Source: Clostridiaceae bacterium
GTDB lineage: Bacteria > Bacillota > Clostridia > Peptostreptococcales > Tindalliaceae
NCBI GenBank assembly: GCA_011390155.1
Contig: JAABSW010000003.1
Coordinates: 62,001-126,000 of the forward strand
Length of the DNA: 64,000 nt
Direction: 5' to 3'
Part shown: piece by piece, positions 17,016 through 26,697 of the stretch
Layout: each line of letters starts with the position of its first letter
Numbering within the stretch: the first letter of the stretch is position 1
Program-made: the position numbers and the translations under genes
The notes under the pieces: generated by a model
What the model was told of the DNA's origin: nothing
Databases searched by the model: none
What the model saw: the letters and a program-made list of their open reading frames with translations, nothing else

Positions 17016-17268
17016 TATGGAAAAAGCGATGATGAGGACGGCACGACAGTACCTTTAGCAAAGAGAGTCAATCCACGGCTGAAAGATTGATGTAAAGGCT
17101 GGATGCAGATCACCTCTAAGCTGGCAACCTGACCAGTAATAACTGCCAGGGTTACCCGCAGACATGCGTTACAATGTGAATGAAGTGACAAGTGTAAAGA
17201 ACACTTGTAAACAGGGTGGTACCGCGGTAAATCCGTCCCTGGGCTGGTGATCAGCTCAGGGATTTTTT
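17016..17268 (+). ncRNA. T-box leader of ileS (tRNA-Ile sensing)
   Basis: The T-box sequence AGGGTGGTACCGCG is at 17213-17226. Stem III is a perfect hairpin (ACAAGTGT, AAAGA, ACACTTGT, 17188-17208). The terminator is TCCCTGGGCTG, loop GTGAT, CAGCTCAGGGA then TTTTTT (17236-17268). ATC at 17109-17111 in GCAGATCACC is a plausible isoleucine specifier codon; I could not fold Stem I fully by hand. Uncharged tRNA-Ile should stabilise the antiterminator and allow ileS expression. Confidence 0.93.
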
Positions 17269-17301
17269 ATTGTCAAAGTAATGGTTGAAAGGATGAATGA
17301 A

Positions 17302-20300
17302 ATGAAAAAATTTAAAGCCCTCTCCACTCTTCCTGTGGCAGAGCGCGAAAACCAGGTAAACGGTTTTTGGGATGAAGTGAACATCCTGGAAAAAAACATT
17401 GAAAACAGAGAAGGTAAACCCAGTTTTGTATTTTATGAAGGACCACCAACGGCCAATGGCAGACCGGGTATACACCACGTCATTTCACGAACCTTAAAGG
17501 ACGCAGTTTGCCGGTACCATGCAATGCTTGGTAAACAGGTGAAGCGAAAAGCCGGATGGGACACTCATGGACTTCCCGTGGAAATTGAAGTTGAAAAGCA
17601 GTTGCAGCTTTCCAGCAAACAGGACATTGAAGCCTATGGCATAGCCGCCTTTAACAAAAAGTGCAGGGAATCAGTTTTTTCATATGAAAAACAGTGGCGT
17701 GAAATGACCAGACGAATGGGCTATGCCATCGACATGGATAACCCCTACATCACATTGGATAATAATTATATTGAATCGGTTTGGTGGATCTTAAAGCAAT
17801 TTTTTGATGCTGACATGATCTACGACGGCCATAAAATATTACCCTATTGTCCCCGTTGTGGCACAGGTCTGGCCTCCCACGAAGTATCACTGGGATACAA
17901 AGAAATCAAGAGCGAAACCGTTACTGTTGCCTTTAAGCGTAAGGATGCAGATGAATATTTTCTGGTTTGGACCACAACACCCTGGACCCTGGCTTCAAAT
18001 GTGGCCCTTTGCGTAAACCCGGAGCTTGATTACCTGAAAGTCAAAGCGGAGGACACTGTTTATTATATAGCCAAAGACCTGGCCCATGATGTGATTGGCC
18101 ATGAATACGAAGTACTGGAAGAATTAAAGGGAAAAGAGCTGGAGTATATGGAGTATGAGCAGCTGATGCCCTTTGTGCAGCCGGACAAAAAAGCTTTTTA
18201 TGTAACCTTGGGAAATTTTGTTACCACCGAAGATGGCACAGGCATTGTTCACATGGCGCCAGCCTTTGGAGAAGACGACTATAACACTGGACGGGCTTAC
18301 GGACTTCCTGTGTTGCAACCCGTTGACGAAGAAGGTAAATACACTGCCACTCCCTGGGAAGGTCAATTTGTTATTGATGCTGATCCAGACATTGTGAAGT
18401 GGTTGAGGGAACAGGGAAAACTTTTCAAAAAAGAAAAACTGGCCCACAATTACCCCCACTGCTGGCGTTGTTCAACGCCGCTGCTGTATTACGGAAAACC
18501 CAGTTGGTATATTGAAATGACGCGCATCAAAGACCGTCTAATTGCCAATAATAACAGTGTCAACTGGTACCCTGATTTTGTGGGTGAAAAAAGATTCGGG
18601 AACTGGCTTGAAAACCTGAACGACTGGGCTCTGTCTCGAAACCGTTATTGGGGAACTCCGCTGAACATCTGGCGTTGCGATTGTGGCGAACTGGCCTCCA
18701 TTGGATCAAGGGAAGAACTGGTAAACAGAGCTGTGGAAGACATTGATGAATCCATTGAACTTCATCGTCCCTATGTGGATGATGTTCATCTGACCTGCGA
18801 GAAATGCGGTGGCACCATGACAAGGGTGCCGGAAGTGATTGATTGCTGGTTTGACAGTGGGGCCATGCCGTTTGCCCAACATCACTACCCCTTTGAAAAC
18901 AGTGAACATTTTGATGAAGAACTATTTCCCGCAGATTATATCTGTGAAGGTATTGATCAAACCAGGGGCTGGTTCTACTCCCTAATCGCTATTTCATCCT
19001 TTATCAAAGGAGTGTCACCCTATAAGAATGTACTGGTAAATGACTTGATCCTGGACAAAGACGGACAAAAAATGTCCAAATCCAAGGGTAATACGGTGGA
19101 TCCTTTCAAACTCTTTGACGAATATGGAGCAGATGTGCTGCGTTGGTACCTCCTGTATGCTTCGCCGGCATGGACACCCACCCGCTTCGACATTGAGGGT
19201 CTGAAAGAGGTGAAAAGTAAGTTTTTCTCCACTTATGAAAACATTTATACCTTCTTTACGCTATATGCCAACACAGATGAAGTGGATCCCAGAACCTTCC
19301 ACATTCCTGAAACAGAAAGACCAGAACTGGATCGATGGATTTTATCCAAATATAACCATCTCATTGAAGGGGTTCGCAAAGAAATGGAAGTCTTTGACCT
19401 GACGAGAGCCGTTCGGAAAATTCAGGATTTTGTTAATGAAGATTTTTCCAACTGGTACATCCGGAGAGCACGACGTCGTTTTTGGGCATCTGAACTGAAC
19501 GATGATAAAAAAGCGGTGTACAACACAACGTATGAAATTCTTGTGGGTGTCTCCAAGTTGGCAGCCTCTTATGCACCTTTCATCACAGAAGAAATCTACC
19601 GCAGTTTAACAGGTGAGCTCTCAGTTCATCTGGCAGACTTGCCGGAAGTGAACCAATCACTGAAGGACGAGGCCGTTGAAGCAAAAATGGACCTGGTGCG
19701 GGACCTGGTAACATTAGGCAGAGCTGCACGGGAAAAGAACAGATTAAAAGTGCGGCAGCCGTTGCAAAAAATACTGATTGATGGAAAGTATGAAAGTGAT
19801 ATTGGTCATTTGGTACCACTACTGAAAGAGGAACTGAACATAAAAGAAGTTGTTTTTGAAAAAGATTTAAATGTTTTTATGAATTTCAGCCTAAAACCGG
19901 ATTTTAAAACAGCAGGTCCTCTGTTGGGCAAAAAGATAAAAGCCCTCGGGAAAGCCCTGGCAACTCTTAATGCCAATGAAGTGGCACCAAAGCTGGAAAC
20001 TGGTGAAACTATTCACTTGGAGTTGGATGGTGAACCCACAGAGATCAGTAAGGATATGGTCATGATTGCCATTGCAGCCAAAGAAGGGTTTACCGTGGAA
20101 ATGGAAAACAACCGGTTTGTGATTCTGGACACTACCTTGACAGATGAATTGGTTTATGAGGGGTTAGCCCGGGAGTTTGTTTCAAAAGTGCAACAAATGA
20201 GAAAAAACAATGGGTATGAAGTGATGGATCAAATCACCATTGAATATAAAGGTGATGAAGAGATTGGTAAGGCCATAGAACTTCATCGGGACTATATCAT

Positions 20301-20409
20301 GAAAGAAACCCTGGCCCTTAGTATTGAGGCATCCTCTGATGAAAAACTGGAAATGCAAAACTTAAATGGGCATGAAACAGGTATTGGATTAACCAGATTT
20401 GAAGGGTAA
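17302..20409 (+). CDS. ileS: Isoleucyl-tRNA synthetase, eukaryote-like (type 2)
   Basis: The 1035-residue class I enzyme starts at ATG 17302, nine bases after AAAGG; in-frame ATGs at 17281 and 17293 have no usable site. The HIGH region is PPTANGRPGIHHV and the adenylate loop is KMSKSKGN, with an editing domain between. The PPTANGRPGIHH form and the GWDTHGLPVEIEVEKQL segment place it in the eukaryote-like IleRS clade, known for tolerance to mupirocin in some members. It is regulated by the T-box leader immediately upstream. Zinc-type Cys pairs occur (YCPRCGTG; CEKCGG). Confidence 0.95.
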   Translation: MKKFKALSTLPVAERENQVNGFWDEVNILEKNIENREGKPSFVFYEGPPTANGRPGIHHVISRTLKDAVCRYHAMLGKQVKRKAGWDTHGLPVEIEVEKQLQLSSKQDIEAYGIAAFNKKCRESVFSYEKQWREMTRRMGYAIDMDNPYITLDNNYIESVWWILKQFFDADMIYDGHKILPYCPRCGTGLASHEVSLGYKEIKSETVTVAFKRKDADEYFLVWTTTPWTLASNVALCVNPELDYLKVKAEDTVYYIAKDLAHDVIGHEYEVLEELKGKELEYMEYEQLMPFVQPDKKAFYVTLGNFVTTEDGTGIVHMAPAFGEDDYNTGRAYGLPVLQPVDEEGKYTATPWEGQFVIDADPDIVKWLREQGKLFKKEKLAHNYPHCWRCSTPLLYYGKPSWYIEMTRIKDRLIANNNSVNWYPDFVGEKRFGNWLENLNDWALSRNRYWGTPLNIWRCDCGELASIGSREELVNRAVEDIDESIELHRPYVDDVHLTCEKCGGTMTRVPEVIDCWFDSGAMPFAQHHYPFENSEHFDEELFPADYICEGIDQTRGWFYSLIAISSFIKGVSPYKNVLVNDLILDKDGQKMSKSKGNTVDPFKLFDEYGADVLRWYLLYASPAWTPTRFDIEGLKEVKSKFFSTYENIYTFFTLYANTDEVDPRTFHIPETERPELDRWILSKYNHLIEGVRKEMEVFDLTRAVRKIQDFVNEDFSNWYIRRARRRFWASELNDDKKAVYNTTYEILVGVSKLAASYAPFITEEIYRSLTGELSVHLADLPEVNQSLKDEAVEAKMDLVRDLVTLGRAAREKNRLKVRQPLQKILIDGKYESDIGHLVPLLKEELNIKEVVFEKDLNVFMNFSLKPDFKTAGPLLGKKIKALGKALATLNANEVAPKLETGETIHLELDGEPTEISKDMVMIAIAAKEGFTVEMENNRFVILDTTLTDELVYEGLAREFVSKVQQMRKNNGYEVMDQITIEYKGDEEIGKAIELHRDYIMKETLALSIEASSDEKLEMQNLNGHETGIGLTRFEG

Positions 20410-20428
20410 ACAAAAATAGTGGGATCAG

Positions 20429-20472
20429 AAAAGCCAAAGCTGGATTCCTTGAAGGAGCAGCTATGGCTTTTT
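20429..20472. terminator. Terminator between ileS and convergent nhaC
   Basis: AAAAGCCAAAGCTG pairs with CAGCTATGGCTTTT around a 15-base loop and is followed by TTC-rich sequence. It lies against the nhaC stop, so it may serve both strands. Confidence 0.75.
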
Positions 20473-20474
20473 CT

Positions 20475-21806
20475 TTAAGCTTTGTAAGATGACCTGGATT
20501 TCAAACGGTAACTTAAAAGGTTCCACAAAGGCAGCAGGTAGAGGAAGAAAGCGAAAGGAATAAAGGAAAGCCGGTCCACCTCCAAAAGGGTTGTGGGCAA
20601 AAGTGAAGCGATGTTCCAGGGAATAAGTGCTGAAAGTACAATGGCTGTGTCTTCGATGTCCACAGCTAAATCTTCTTTGCTGATGCCTGGGGCATGATGA
20701 TACGCTTCGTCCATCACATGTGCTGTCATGATGACAGAAACGGCCTGGGTGCCTCCAAAGGCACCTGTGATCAGGCTGACCATCAACGTATAGACGAATA
20801 GCTGAAAACGGCTTTTAGCACGGGTAAACCACTGGACAATTGAATCCAGAAAATGTGCGCCATGAATAACTTCTGCCAAGGCACAGGAGGTCATGACGAT
20901 AAAAGCCGGTCGCGACATTGACACTAATCCACCACCTTTGATGATGGTGTACAATGGATCTTCAGAGGGGAGCAAAAAACCAGTCAACAGATACCGAAAC
21001 ACTTCCCCAAAAGAGTGATGTTGGTAAAAAAAAGCCAGCAGGACAGCGGTCAACATGCTCAGTGTCATGGAGCGTTTGACGCCCACCTTGAGTGTTGACA
21101 GCAGCAACATCACGAAAGCGGGCAGTAAAACCAAAGGGTGAATTTGGAATGAAGCCACGATAAAACGGTCAATCTCTGTGCCCGTTAGCTGAAGAGGATA
21201 ACGAAAGGATAGTAAGAGGTAAAGAACCATTGATACAACGAGAGGAATGGCCATGGAACGTGCCATGTTGCGGAGGTTATCAAACAGATTGGTGCCCGTG
21301 ATATTGGCCACCAGATTGGCACTGGAGGACATGGGAGAAAAACGGTCGCCAAAATAAGCACCTGCAATTAAGGCACCTGCAGCCAAAGGGATATGGCCTT
21401 GACCGCTTCTGGCCAGCATCATCAGAGCTACGCCTAAGGTACTGGCTGTTCCAAAGGATGTACCTATTAAAAAAGACACTAGACAGCTGATGGAAAAAGC
21501 AATGACGTAAAAAAAACTGGGGTGAATGATTTGAAGACTGTAGTAAACAATGGCAGGCACGGTGCCCGAAGCCATCCATGCGGCTGTTAAAAAACCAATC
21601 AATACAAAGATTTTTATCACCAATAAGGATTTTTGAATGCCGGATCGCCAGAATGTGACAAGATGTTTCATGGGCAACCCTCGTTTTAGTGCAAGCAAAC
21701 TGAAGAGAAGCAAGCCTGCAAACAAGGCATAACCCACAAACAGATTAAATTGTAAGCTGAAGATGATCATGGCAAATGTAACAATAAAAACCAGTAGCAG
21801 TAGCAT
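20475..21806 (-). CDS. Na+/H+ antiporter, NhaC family
   Basis: This 443-residue polytopic protein has about eleven membrane segments. The NhaC signature GDRFSPMSSSANLVANITGT is present near residues 155-175, preceded by a FGTASTLGVALM segment and followed in the second half by TGAFGGTQAVSVIMTAHVM. GGGAGG precedes the ATG at 21806. NhaC-family members exchange Na+ for protons or organic acids (for example malate/lactate), so the exact couple is open. It stands alone between a terminator and a divergent gene. Confidence 0.88.
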   Translation of the reverse strand: MLLLLVFIVTFAMIIFSLQFNLFVGYALFAGLLLFSLLALKRGLPMKHLVTFWRSGIQKSLLVIKIFVLIGFLTAAWMASGTVPAIVYYSLQIIHPSFFYVIAFSISCLVSFLIGTSFGTASTLGVALMMLARSGQGHIPLAAGALIAGAYFGDRFSPMSSSANLVANITGTNLFDNLRNMARSMAIPLVVSMVLYLLLSFRYPLQLTGTEIDRFIVASFQIHPLVLLPAFVMLLLSTLKVGVKRSMTLSMLTAVLLAFFYQHHSFGEVFRYLLTGFLLPSEDPLYTIIKGGGLVSMSRPAFIVMTSCALAEVIHGAHFLDSIVQWFTRAKSRFQLFVYTLMVSLITGAFGGTQAVSVIMTAHVMDEAYHHAPGISKEDLAVDIEDTAIVLSALIPWNIASLLPTTLLEVDRLSFIPFAFFLYLLPLWNLLSYRLKSRSSYKA

Positions 21807-21989
21807 AATAACCTCCCAGGTTGCGTGAAATTAAAATCACTAGCCCTATTCTAACACATCCAGGTAGATGTCAACAGTGAGAAGAGATCTCAACAGTGTT
21901 GATCAAAGAATAAACAGGTACTTTGATGAAAAAAAGGGTAATGCCATAATGGATAATAAATTCATGAAAAAAACAAAGGATGTGAGCAA

Positions 21990-22469
21990 ATGTCAGTGGA
22001 AGAAGTCAAAATTTATTTGAGCAAATGGAATCTTCATAAAGGTGTAATGGAAATGAGTTCTTCTAGTGCAACGGTGGAACTGGCAGCAGAAGCGGTGGGT
22101 GTCATTCCCGCAAGAATTGCCAAAACACTGTCTTTTAAACAAGGGGAAAGTTGTCTGCTGATTGTTACTGCAGGAGACGCTAAAATAGATAATTCAAAGT
22201 TTAAATCTGTCTTCGGCATGAAAGCAAAAATGTTATCAGCCGACGAGGTTGAAACATTAACAGGGCATCCAGTTGGCGGTGTATGTCCTTTTGCATTGAA
22301 GCATCCGGATATTCAGGTGTACACAGATACATCAATGAAACGATTTGAGACGGTTTACCCAGCCTGTGGCAGTGGGAACAGTGCTGTGGAACTAACCTGT
22401 GATGAGTTGTTCACTGTGTCCCAGAGCAGAGGATGGATAGACGTTTGCAAAGGATGGCAGGTTGAGTAG
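21990..22469 (+). CDS. YbaK/EbsC-family aminoacyl-tRNA deacylase
   Basis: The 159-residue single-domain protein is related to the ProRS editing domain (YbaK, ProXp). The conserved Lys of the active site lies in IAKTLSFKQG, and the GDAKIDNSKFK, HPVGGVCPFAL and ACGSGNSAVELTCDEL segments are characteristic. Such proteins hydrolyse mischarged Cys- or Ala-tRNA. ATG 21990 is preceded by a modest GGATGTGAG site. It lies 97 bases before the LacI gene. Specificity cannot be decided here. Confidence 0.9.
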   Translation: MSVEEVKIYLSKWNLHKGVMEMSSSSATVELAAEAVGVIPARIAKTLSFKQGESCLLIVTAGDAKIDNSKFKSVFGMKAKMLSADEVETLTGHPVGGVCPFALKHPDIQVYTDTSMKRFETVYPACGSGNSAVELTCDELFTVSQSRGWIDVCKGWQVE

Positions 22470-22566
22470 GTTTAAAAAGGCCTGGACAAGGGTATTTTTA
22501 ATTCTGACTATAAGCAAACATGGATCAATGGGTACATGACCGGAGACAGATGAAAGGGTGAAGCAG

Positions 22567-23556
22567 GTGAAGTTTAATATCAAGGATGTGGCAAAAAAAG
22601 CCAATGTATCGATCTCAACAGTGTCAAGGGTCATTAACCAGAGCAAACCGGTGCGTCCCAAAACCAAGGAACGGGTGCTGGAGGCAATCGAAGAGCTGGG
22701 TTACAGACCTAATGCCATTGCCAGAAGCTTGAAAGTCAAACACACCCAGTCCATTGGCATTATGGTGCCAGACATTGCCAACCAGTTTTACCCGGAAGTG
22801 GTCAGAGGCATAGAAGACGTTGCCAACATGTATGAATACACCATTTTTCTATGCAACACTGATTTGGACGATGACAAAGAACTGAAATATTTTTCTGAAA
22901 TGGAAGAGAAACAAGTGGATGGACTCATTTTTATGGGCAATATTCTGTCGGACCGTCTGGCATTGGAAATGAAAAAGGCTGACATGCCAGTGGTACTGAT
23001 TGGGTCAGATCACCCTGATTTGCCATCCGTAACGATTGACAACACCCTGGCTGCGAAGAAGGCGGTAGAGTATTTGTTGAATATGGGTCATCGCCGCGTT
23101 GCTGTGATTACTGGTAAAATGAAAGACCCAATGATGGGAAGAGCCCGGTTGAAGGGTTATCGGGAAGCGTTGGAGAACGCTGGCATTGATTGGAAATCTG
23201 AATGGGTGGTTCAAGGTGGTTATCGTTTCAAGAGTGGGTACGAAGGAGCACGGCAATTGTTGATGCTGGAAGAACGGCCGACGGCCATCTTTGTTGCCAG
23301 TGATGAAATGGCCATTGGGGCCATGCGGGCGATTCTTGAAAAGGGTCTTCAGGTTCCCCGGGATATTGCTGTGGTGGGATTTGACAACATCGACATGTCA
23401 GGCAAAGTGTACCCCTCACTGACAACCATGGGACAGCCAATGTATGAGATGGGTGCCATCGGTATGAGACTCTTGACCAAATACCTGCAAGGAGAAATCG
23501 TGCAGGACAACAAAGTGGTTTTGAATTTTGAGCTGACGGAAAGGGAAAGTTCATAA
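22567..23556 (+). CDS. LacI-family transcriptional regulator
   Basis: The 329-residue repressor starts at GTG 22567, about nine bases after GAAAGG (GTG 22558 is adjacent to that site). An N-terminal LacI helix-turn-helix (IKDVAKKANVSISTVSRVIN) and hinge helix (NAIARSLK) precede a periplasmic-binding-protein-like effector domain with IGIMVPDIANQFYPEVV and a C-terminal DNIDMSGKVYPSLTT stretch. The residues favour the CcpA/PurR/RbsR group. No sugar operon is adjacent, so the targets lie elsewhere. Confidence 0.92.
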   Translation: MKFNIKDVAKKANVSISTVSRVINQSKPVRPKTKERVLEAIEELGYRPNAIARSLKVKHTQSIGIMVPDIANQFYPEVVRGIEDVANMYEYTIFLCNTDLDDDKELKYFSEMEEKQVDGLIFMGNILSDRLALEMKKADMPVVLIGSDHPDLPSVTIDNTLAAKKAVEYLLNMGHRRVAVITGKMKDPMMGRARLKGYREALENAGIDWKSEWVVQGGYRFKSGYEGARQLLMLEERPTAIFVASDEMAIGAMRAILEKGLQVPRDIAVVGFDNIDMSGKVYPSLTTMGQPMYEMGAIGMRLLTKYLQGEIVQDNKVVLNFELTERESS

Positions 23557-23576
23557 CCCACACTGATTAACAGCAA

Positions 23577-23613
23577 AACACCTAAGGATCAAACCTGATC
23601 CTTAGGTGTTTAT
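23577..23613. terminator. Strong terminator after lacI-type gene
   Basis: Perfect 15-base arms AACACCTAAGGATCA and TGATCCTTAGGTGTT (23577-23610) around four bases, then T-rich sequence. It lies between two convergent genes and could act on both. Confidence 0.88.
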
Positions 23614-23634
23614 GTTTCTTTTCTTGATGAAAGT

Positions 23635-24573
23635 TTAAATCAGATCAATAGAGGAAAGGAACTCCCGTGCCACTTCGTCTTCTGTCATTCCCAGTTCGTC
23701 AACCTGATAATTCAACTCTGCCATGAGTTCGTCGTCAATCATGTTATGAAGTTCATTTAAGATTTCGAGTTGAGGGTATTGTTCCAGTGTGTCCATTCGA
23801 ACCAACGGTGCAGCAAAATAAGGTGGGAAGAAGTTTAAATCATCTTCCAGGATACCCAGTTCATAGGCTGGAATTCGTCCGTCGGTGGCAAAGGCACTGA
23901 TCACATCTACGTCTTCACTGCGAACAGCTGTGTACATCAATCCTGGGTCAAGGCCCATGACGTTGCCAAACTCAAAACCGTATAATTCAGACAAACCAGG
24001 CAGTCCGTCCTGGCGCTCCACAAATTCCATGGTGGCACCGAAGGTCAAATCCTGGTCATGCTCCAGCAGATCACTGAATGTTTCCAGGCCCAGTTCATCA
24101 ATCATACTTTGGCGAAGGGCTAAAGTATAGGTGTTGTTAAAGCCAAGGGGTTCCATCCAAGTGAGATCCCATCGTTCCTGAAACTCTTGTTGAACAATAT
24201 CATAGGTTTCTTCTGCCGGTAGTATTTCTGTTTCTTCCAGGAGGGTTATATAACCGGTCCCAGTGTATTCAGGGTACATCTGAATGTTATCGTTCTGAAG
24301 GGCTTCAAAGGCAATAATGGTGCCGCCCAGCTCAGTAATTTCCACGGTCATGTTAGTGTTTTCTTCAATGAGAACACGAAAGATATGTGCCAGCAGGATG
24401 GATTCTGTGAAATTTTTGGTACCGATGGCGATGGTGCCACCTTCTTCTCCATTCTCCCCGGTTGGTTCTTCAGCTGGTTCTGCGGGTGCCTCAGTGCTGC
24501 AACCTGTCAATGCCAATGAAAAAACTAACAAAAGTGACAAGAATAGTAAGAGTGATTTGCGTGGTTGTTTCAT
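23635..24573 (-). CDS. Osmoprotectant/glycine betaine-binding lipoprotein
   Basis: The 312-residue protein has a lipoprotein signal peptide; the lipobox LALTGC gives a lipid-anchored Cys near residue 25, followed by an acidic Pro-rich linker. The mature part is a type II periplasmic binding protein of the OpuCC/ProX/YehZ (quaternary-ammonium) group: GTKNFTESILLAHIFRVLIE at its start, then the YPEYTGTGYITLL segment. It binds choline, betaine or related solutes outside the cell. It is last in an ATPase-permease-binding protein operon on this strand. Confidence 0.9.
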   Translation of the reverse strand: MKQPRKSLLLFLSLLLVFSLALTGCSTEAPAEPAEEPTGENGEEGGTIAIGTKNFTESILLAHIFRVLIEENTNMTVEITELGGTIIAFEALQNDNIQMYPEYTGTGYITLLEETEILPAEETYDIVQQEFQERWDLTWMEPLGFNNTYTLALRQSMIDELGLETFSDLLEHDQDLTFGATMEFVERQDGLPGLSELYGFEFGNVMGLDPGLMYTAVRSEDVDVISAFATDGRIPAYELGILEDDLNFFPPYFAAPLVRMDTLEQYPQLEILNELHNMIDDELMAELNYQVDELGMTEDEVAREFLSSIDLI

Positions 24574-24621
24574 AAAAATACCTCCTTACAACAAAAAAAC
24601 AATAACGAACAATGCGTTAAG

Positions 24622-25269
24622 CTATTTGCGCATTCCTTTGGGAGTAAGCCAAATTTCTACTCTGCCCAGGATAAAATCAACGGTTAACGCCAATACAGCA
24701 GCGGGTACAGCGCCTGTCAGGATCAAATTGTTGCTGCCCATGGAGATGCCGCGGAAAATAAAACTACCTAAACCCTGGGCACCAATCAGAGCAGCAATGG
24801 TGGCGGTTCCGATGTTGATCACTGCCGCAATACGTATACCGGCCATCATCACCGGAAGTGCCAAAGGAAGTTCAACCATGGTTAGCAGCTGAGCATTGGT
24901 CATGCCCATACCCCGTCCTGCTTCAGTCAGCGAATCGTCGACACCTTGAATGCCCGTGTAAGTATTTTTTATGATGGGCAGCAAGGCGTACAGGAACAGC
25001 ACGAAAATGGCCAAAGGTCTTCCGATTCCCAAAAAAGGTATCATCAATCCGAAAAATGCAAGGCTGGGGATGGTTTGCATCACGTTGGCAACACTTAGAA
25101 TAACCTTGGCAACCTGCCGGTTGCGGGTGATGAGAATGCCCAAAGGCACACCAATCATGATGGCAATGAAAACAGCCGTACCGGTGATGGACAAGTGCCT
25201 GACGGTTTGATTAAGCACCTCAGGTAATCGTCCAATAAAAAATTCCAGGAAGGAAACATTACTGGTCAT
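24622..25269 (-). CDS. Osmoprotectant ABC transporter permease
   Basis: The 215-residue membrane protein of the binding-protein-dependent permease family has about five or six helices and the EAA-type loop (DSLTEAGRGMGMTNAQLL). The start is ATG 25269 (MTSNVSFLEFF), six bases after GGAGG, overlapping the end of the ATPase gene by 11 bases (translational coupling). OpuC systems often carry two permease genes; only one is here, so it probably works as a homodimer. Confidence 0.92.
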   Translation of the reverse strand: MTSNVSFLEFFIGRLPEVLNQTVRHLSITGTAVFIAIMIGVPLGILITRNRQVAKVILSVANVMQTIPSLAFFGLMIPFLGIGRPLAIFVLFLYALLPIIKNTYTGIQGVDDSLTEAGRGMGMTNAQLLTMVELPLALPVMMAGIRIAAVINIGTATIAALIGAQGLGSFIFRGISMGSNNLILTGAVPAAVLALTVDFILGRVEIWLTPKGMRK

Positions 25270-26431
25270 GGGAAACCTCCTTCCCTTCATCAGATTCGAT
25301 CTCCGTTATGGCATCGGTGATGATGTTGACAATACTGCCATACGTAATCAGACCTTTAAAATACCCGTCCTCTTCCCCTAAAACAGGGATATTTCTTACG
25401 TGATGAGTTTTCATTAAGGATAAAACGTCCACCATGTTGGTTCGTTCCGTTACAGTGGGGTGATTTGTCCGCATTAAATCCCGCATTTTATTTTTTTCTA
25501 CGGTGCCTTTTCCTTTTAATTCTCTGGGAGTTATGACGCCCAGCATATGTCTGGGACGATCAGAAGGTGCGTCCACCACCACTAGAAATTCCGTCTCTTT
25601 TTCCCTCATCAGTTCCAGAGCGTAAGCGGGGGTTCGGTCTGCCAAAACCCCTGTGGGACGTTTGTGCATGATGTCCTGTGCAAAAAGCATTTCAGGTGAT
25701 TTCCATAACCTGTCTTTACCCACAAAGTATTCAACAAATTCGTTGATAGGGTTTTTCAGAATGTTTTCCGGTGTATCAAACTGAATAATTTTTCCGTCTT
25801 TCATGACTGCAATTTTATCACCCAGCTTTAAAGCTTCATCCATGTCATGGGTGACAAAGACAATGGTTTTTTTCACTTCATCCTGCAAACGGATCAACTC
25901 TTCCTGAAGTTGTTCCCGTGTAATAGGGTCAACAGCGCTGAAAGGTTCATCCATCAGGATAATGTCCGGGTTCACTGCCAGGGCCCGGGCAACACCAATG
26001 CGTTGTTGTTGGCCGCCGCTGAGTTCATGAGGGTACCTGTCCAGGTACAATGCCGGGTCCAGCCCAACCATGTCCAGTAATTCTGAAGATCGCTGTCGAC
26101 GTTTTTTTTTGTCCCATTTTTTTAGGTATGCAACCAATTCAATATTATCAGCCACAGTCATGTGGGGCATCAGGCCAACCTTCTGGATAACGTATCCAAT
26201 GTTGCGACGAAGTTCAATGGGGTTCATGGCTAAGACGTTTTCCCCGTTCACCAGTATTTCACCAGAAGTGGGTTCAATCAACCTGTTAATCATTTTCATG
26301 GTAGTTGTTTTCCCACAGCCACTTTCACCAATGAGCACCACCAACTCACCATCGTTGATGACCATATCCAACTGATCGACGACGTTGACCTTGTGGTCAT
26401 AAGATTTAGTCAGCTTTCGAAATTCAATCAT
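25259..26431 (-). CDS. Osmoprotectant ABC transporter ATP-binding protein with CBS domains
   Basis: The 390-residue protein starts at ATG 26431 (MIEFRKLTKSYD) after GGGAGG. Nucleotide-binding domain: Walker A GESGCGKTT, signature LSGGQQQR, Walker B IILMDEPFSAVD, and the switch His in VTHDMDEA. Residues about 265-385 form a CBS pair, the ionic-strength sensor in OpuA/OpuC-type ATPases (LLVV-type strands, HHVRNIPVLGEEDGYFKGLIT). It energises uptake of compatible solutes. It is the first gene of the three-gene operon. Confidence 0.94.
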   Translation of the reverse strand: MIEFRKLTKSYDHKVNVVDQLDMVINDGELVVLIGESGCGKTTTMKMINRLIEPTSGEILVNGENVLAMNPIELRRNIGYVIQKVGLMPHMTVADNIELVAYLKKWDKKKRRQRSSELLDMVGLDPALYLDRYPHELSGGQQQRIGVARALAVNPDIILMDEPFSAVDPITREQLQEELIRLQDEVKKTIVFVTHDMDEALKLGDKIAVMKDGKIIQFDTPENILKNPINEFVEYFVGKDRLWKSPEMLFAQDIMHKRPTGVLADRTPAYALELMREKETEFLVVVDAPSDRPRHMLGVITPRELKGKGTVEKNKMRDLMRTNHPTVTERTNMVDVLSLMKTHHVRNIPVLGEEDGYFKGLITYGSIVNIITDAITEIESDEGKEVSHDQ

Positions 26432-26581
26432 ATCCCGTCCTCCCTTCATAAATTATCTTATCATGTTTATCTTACCACCAAAGTTGGGTATTAATCATGA
26501 ACGGCATTAAATTGAGTGTTTTGAATGTTTTCAAGACTTGATTTCCTGTGGTGAAGTGGGTTATAATTATGGTTGATTTTA

Positions 26582-26610
26582 TTGACAATAGGGCTAAAAT
26601 CCGGTAGTAT
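26582..26610 (+). promoter_or_regulatory. Sigma-A promoter for tig-clpP-clpX
   Basis: TTGACA (26582-26587), exactly 17 bases, TAGTAT (26605-26610), about 90 bases upstream of tig. No CIRCE or CtsR-like repeat is seen. Confidence 0.85.
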
Positions 26611-26697
26611 AAGGATAGTCAACATCGGGAAGCTCTGCTGCCCGGTTGTTTTTTTCATAAATCAAATAAAATAGAATATCATGTCAGGAGGCTATTC

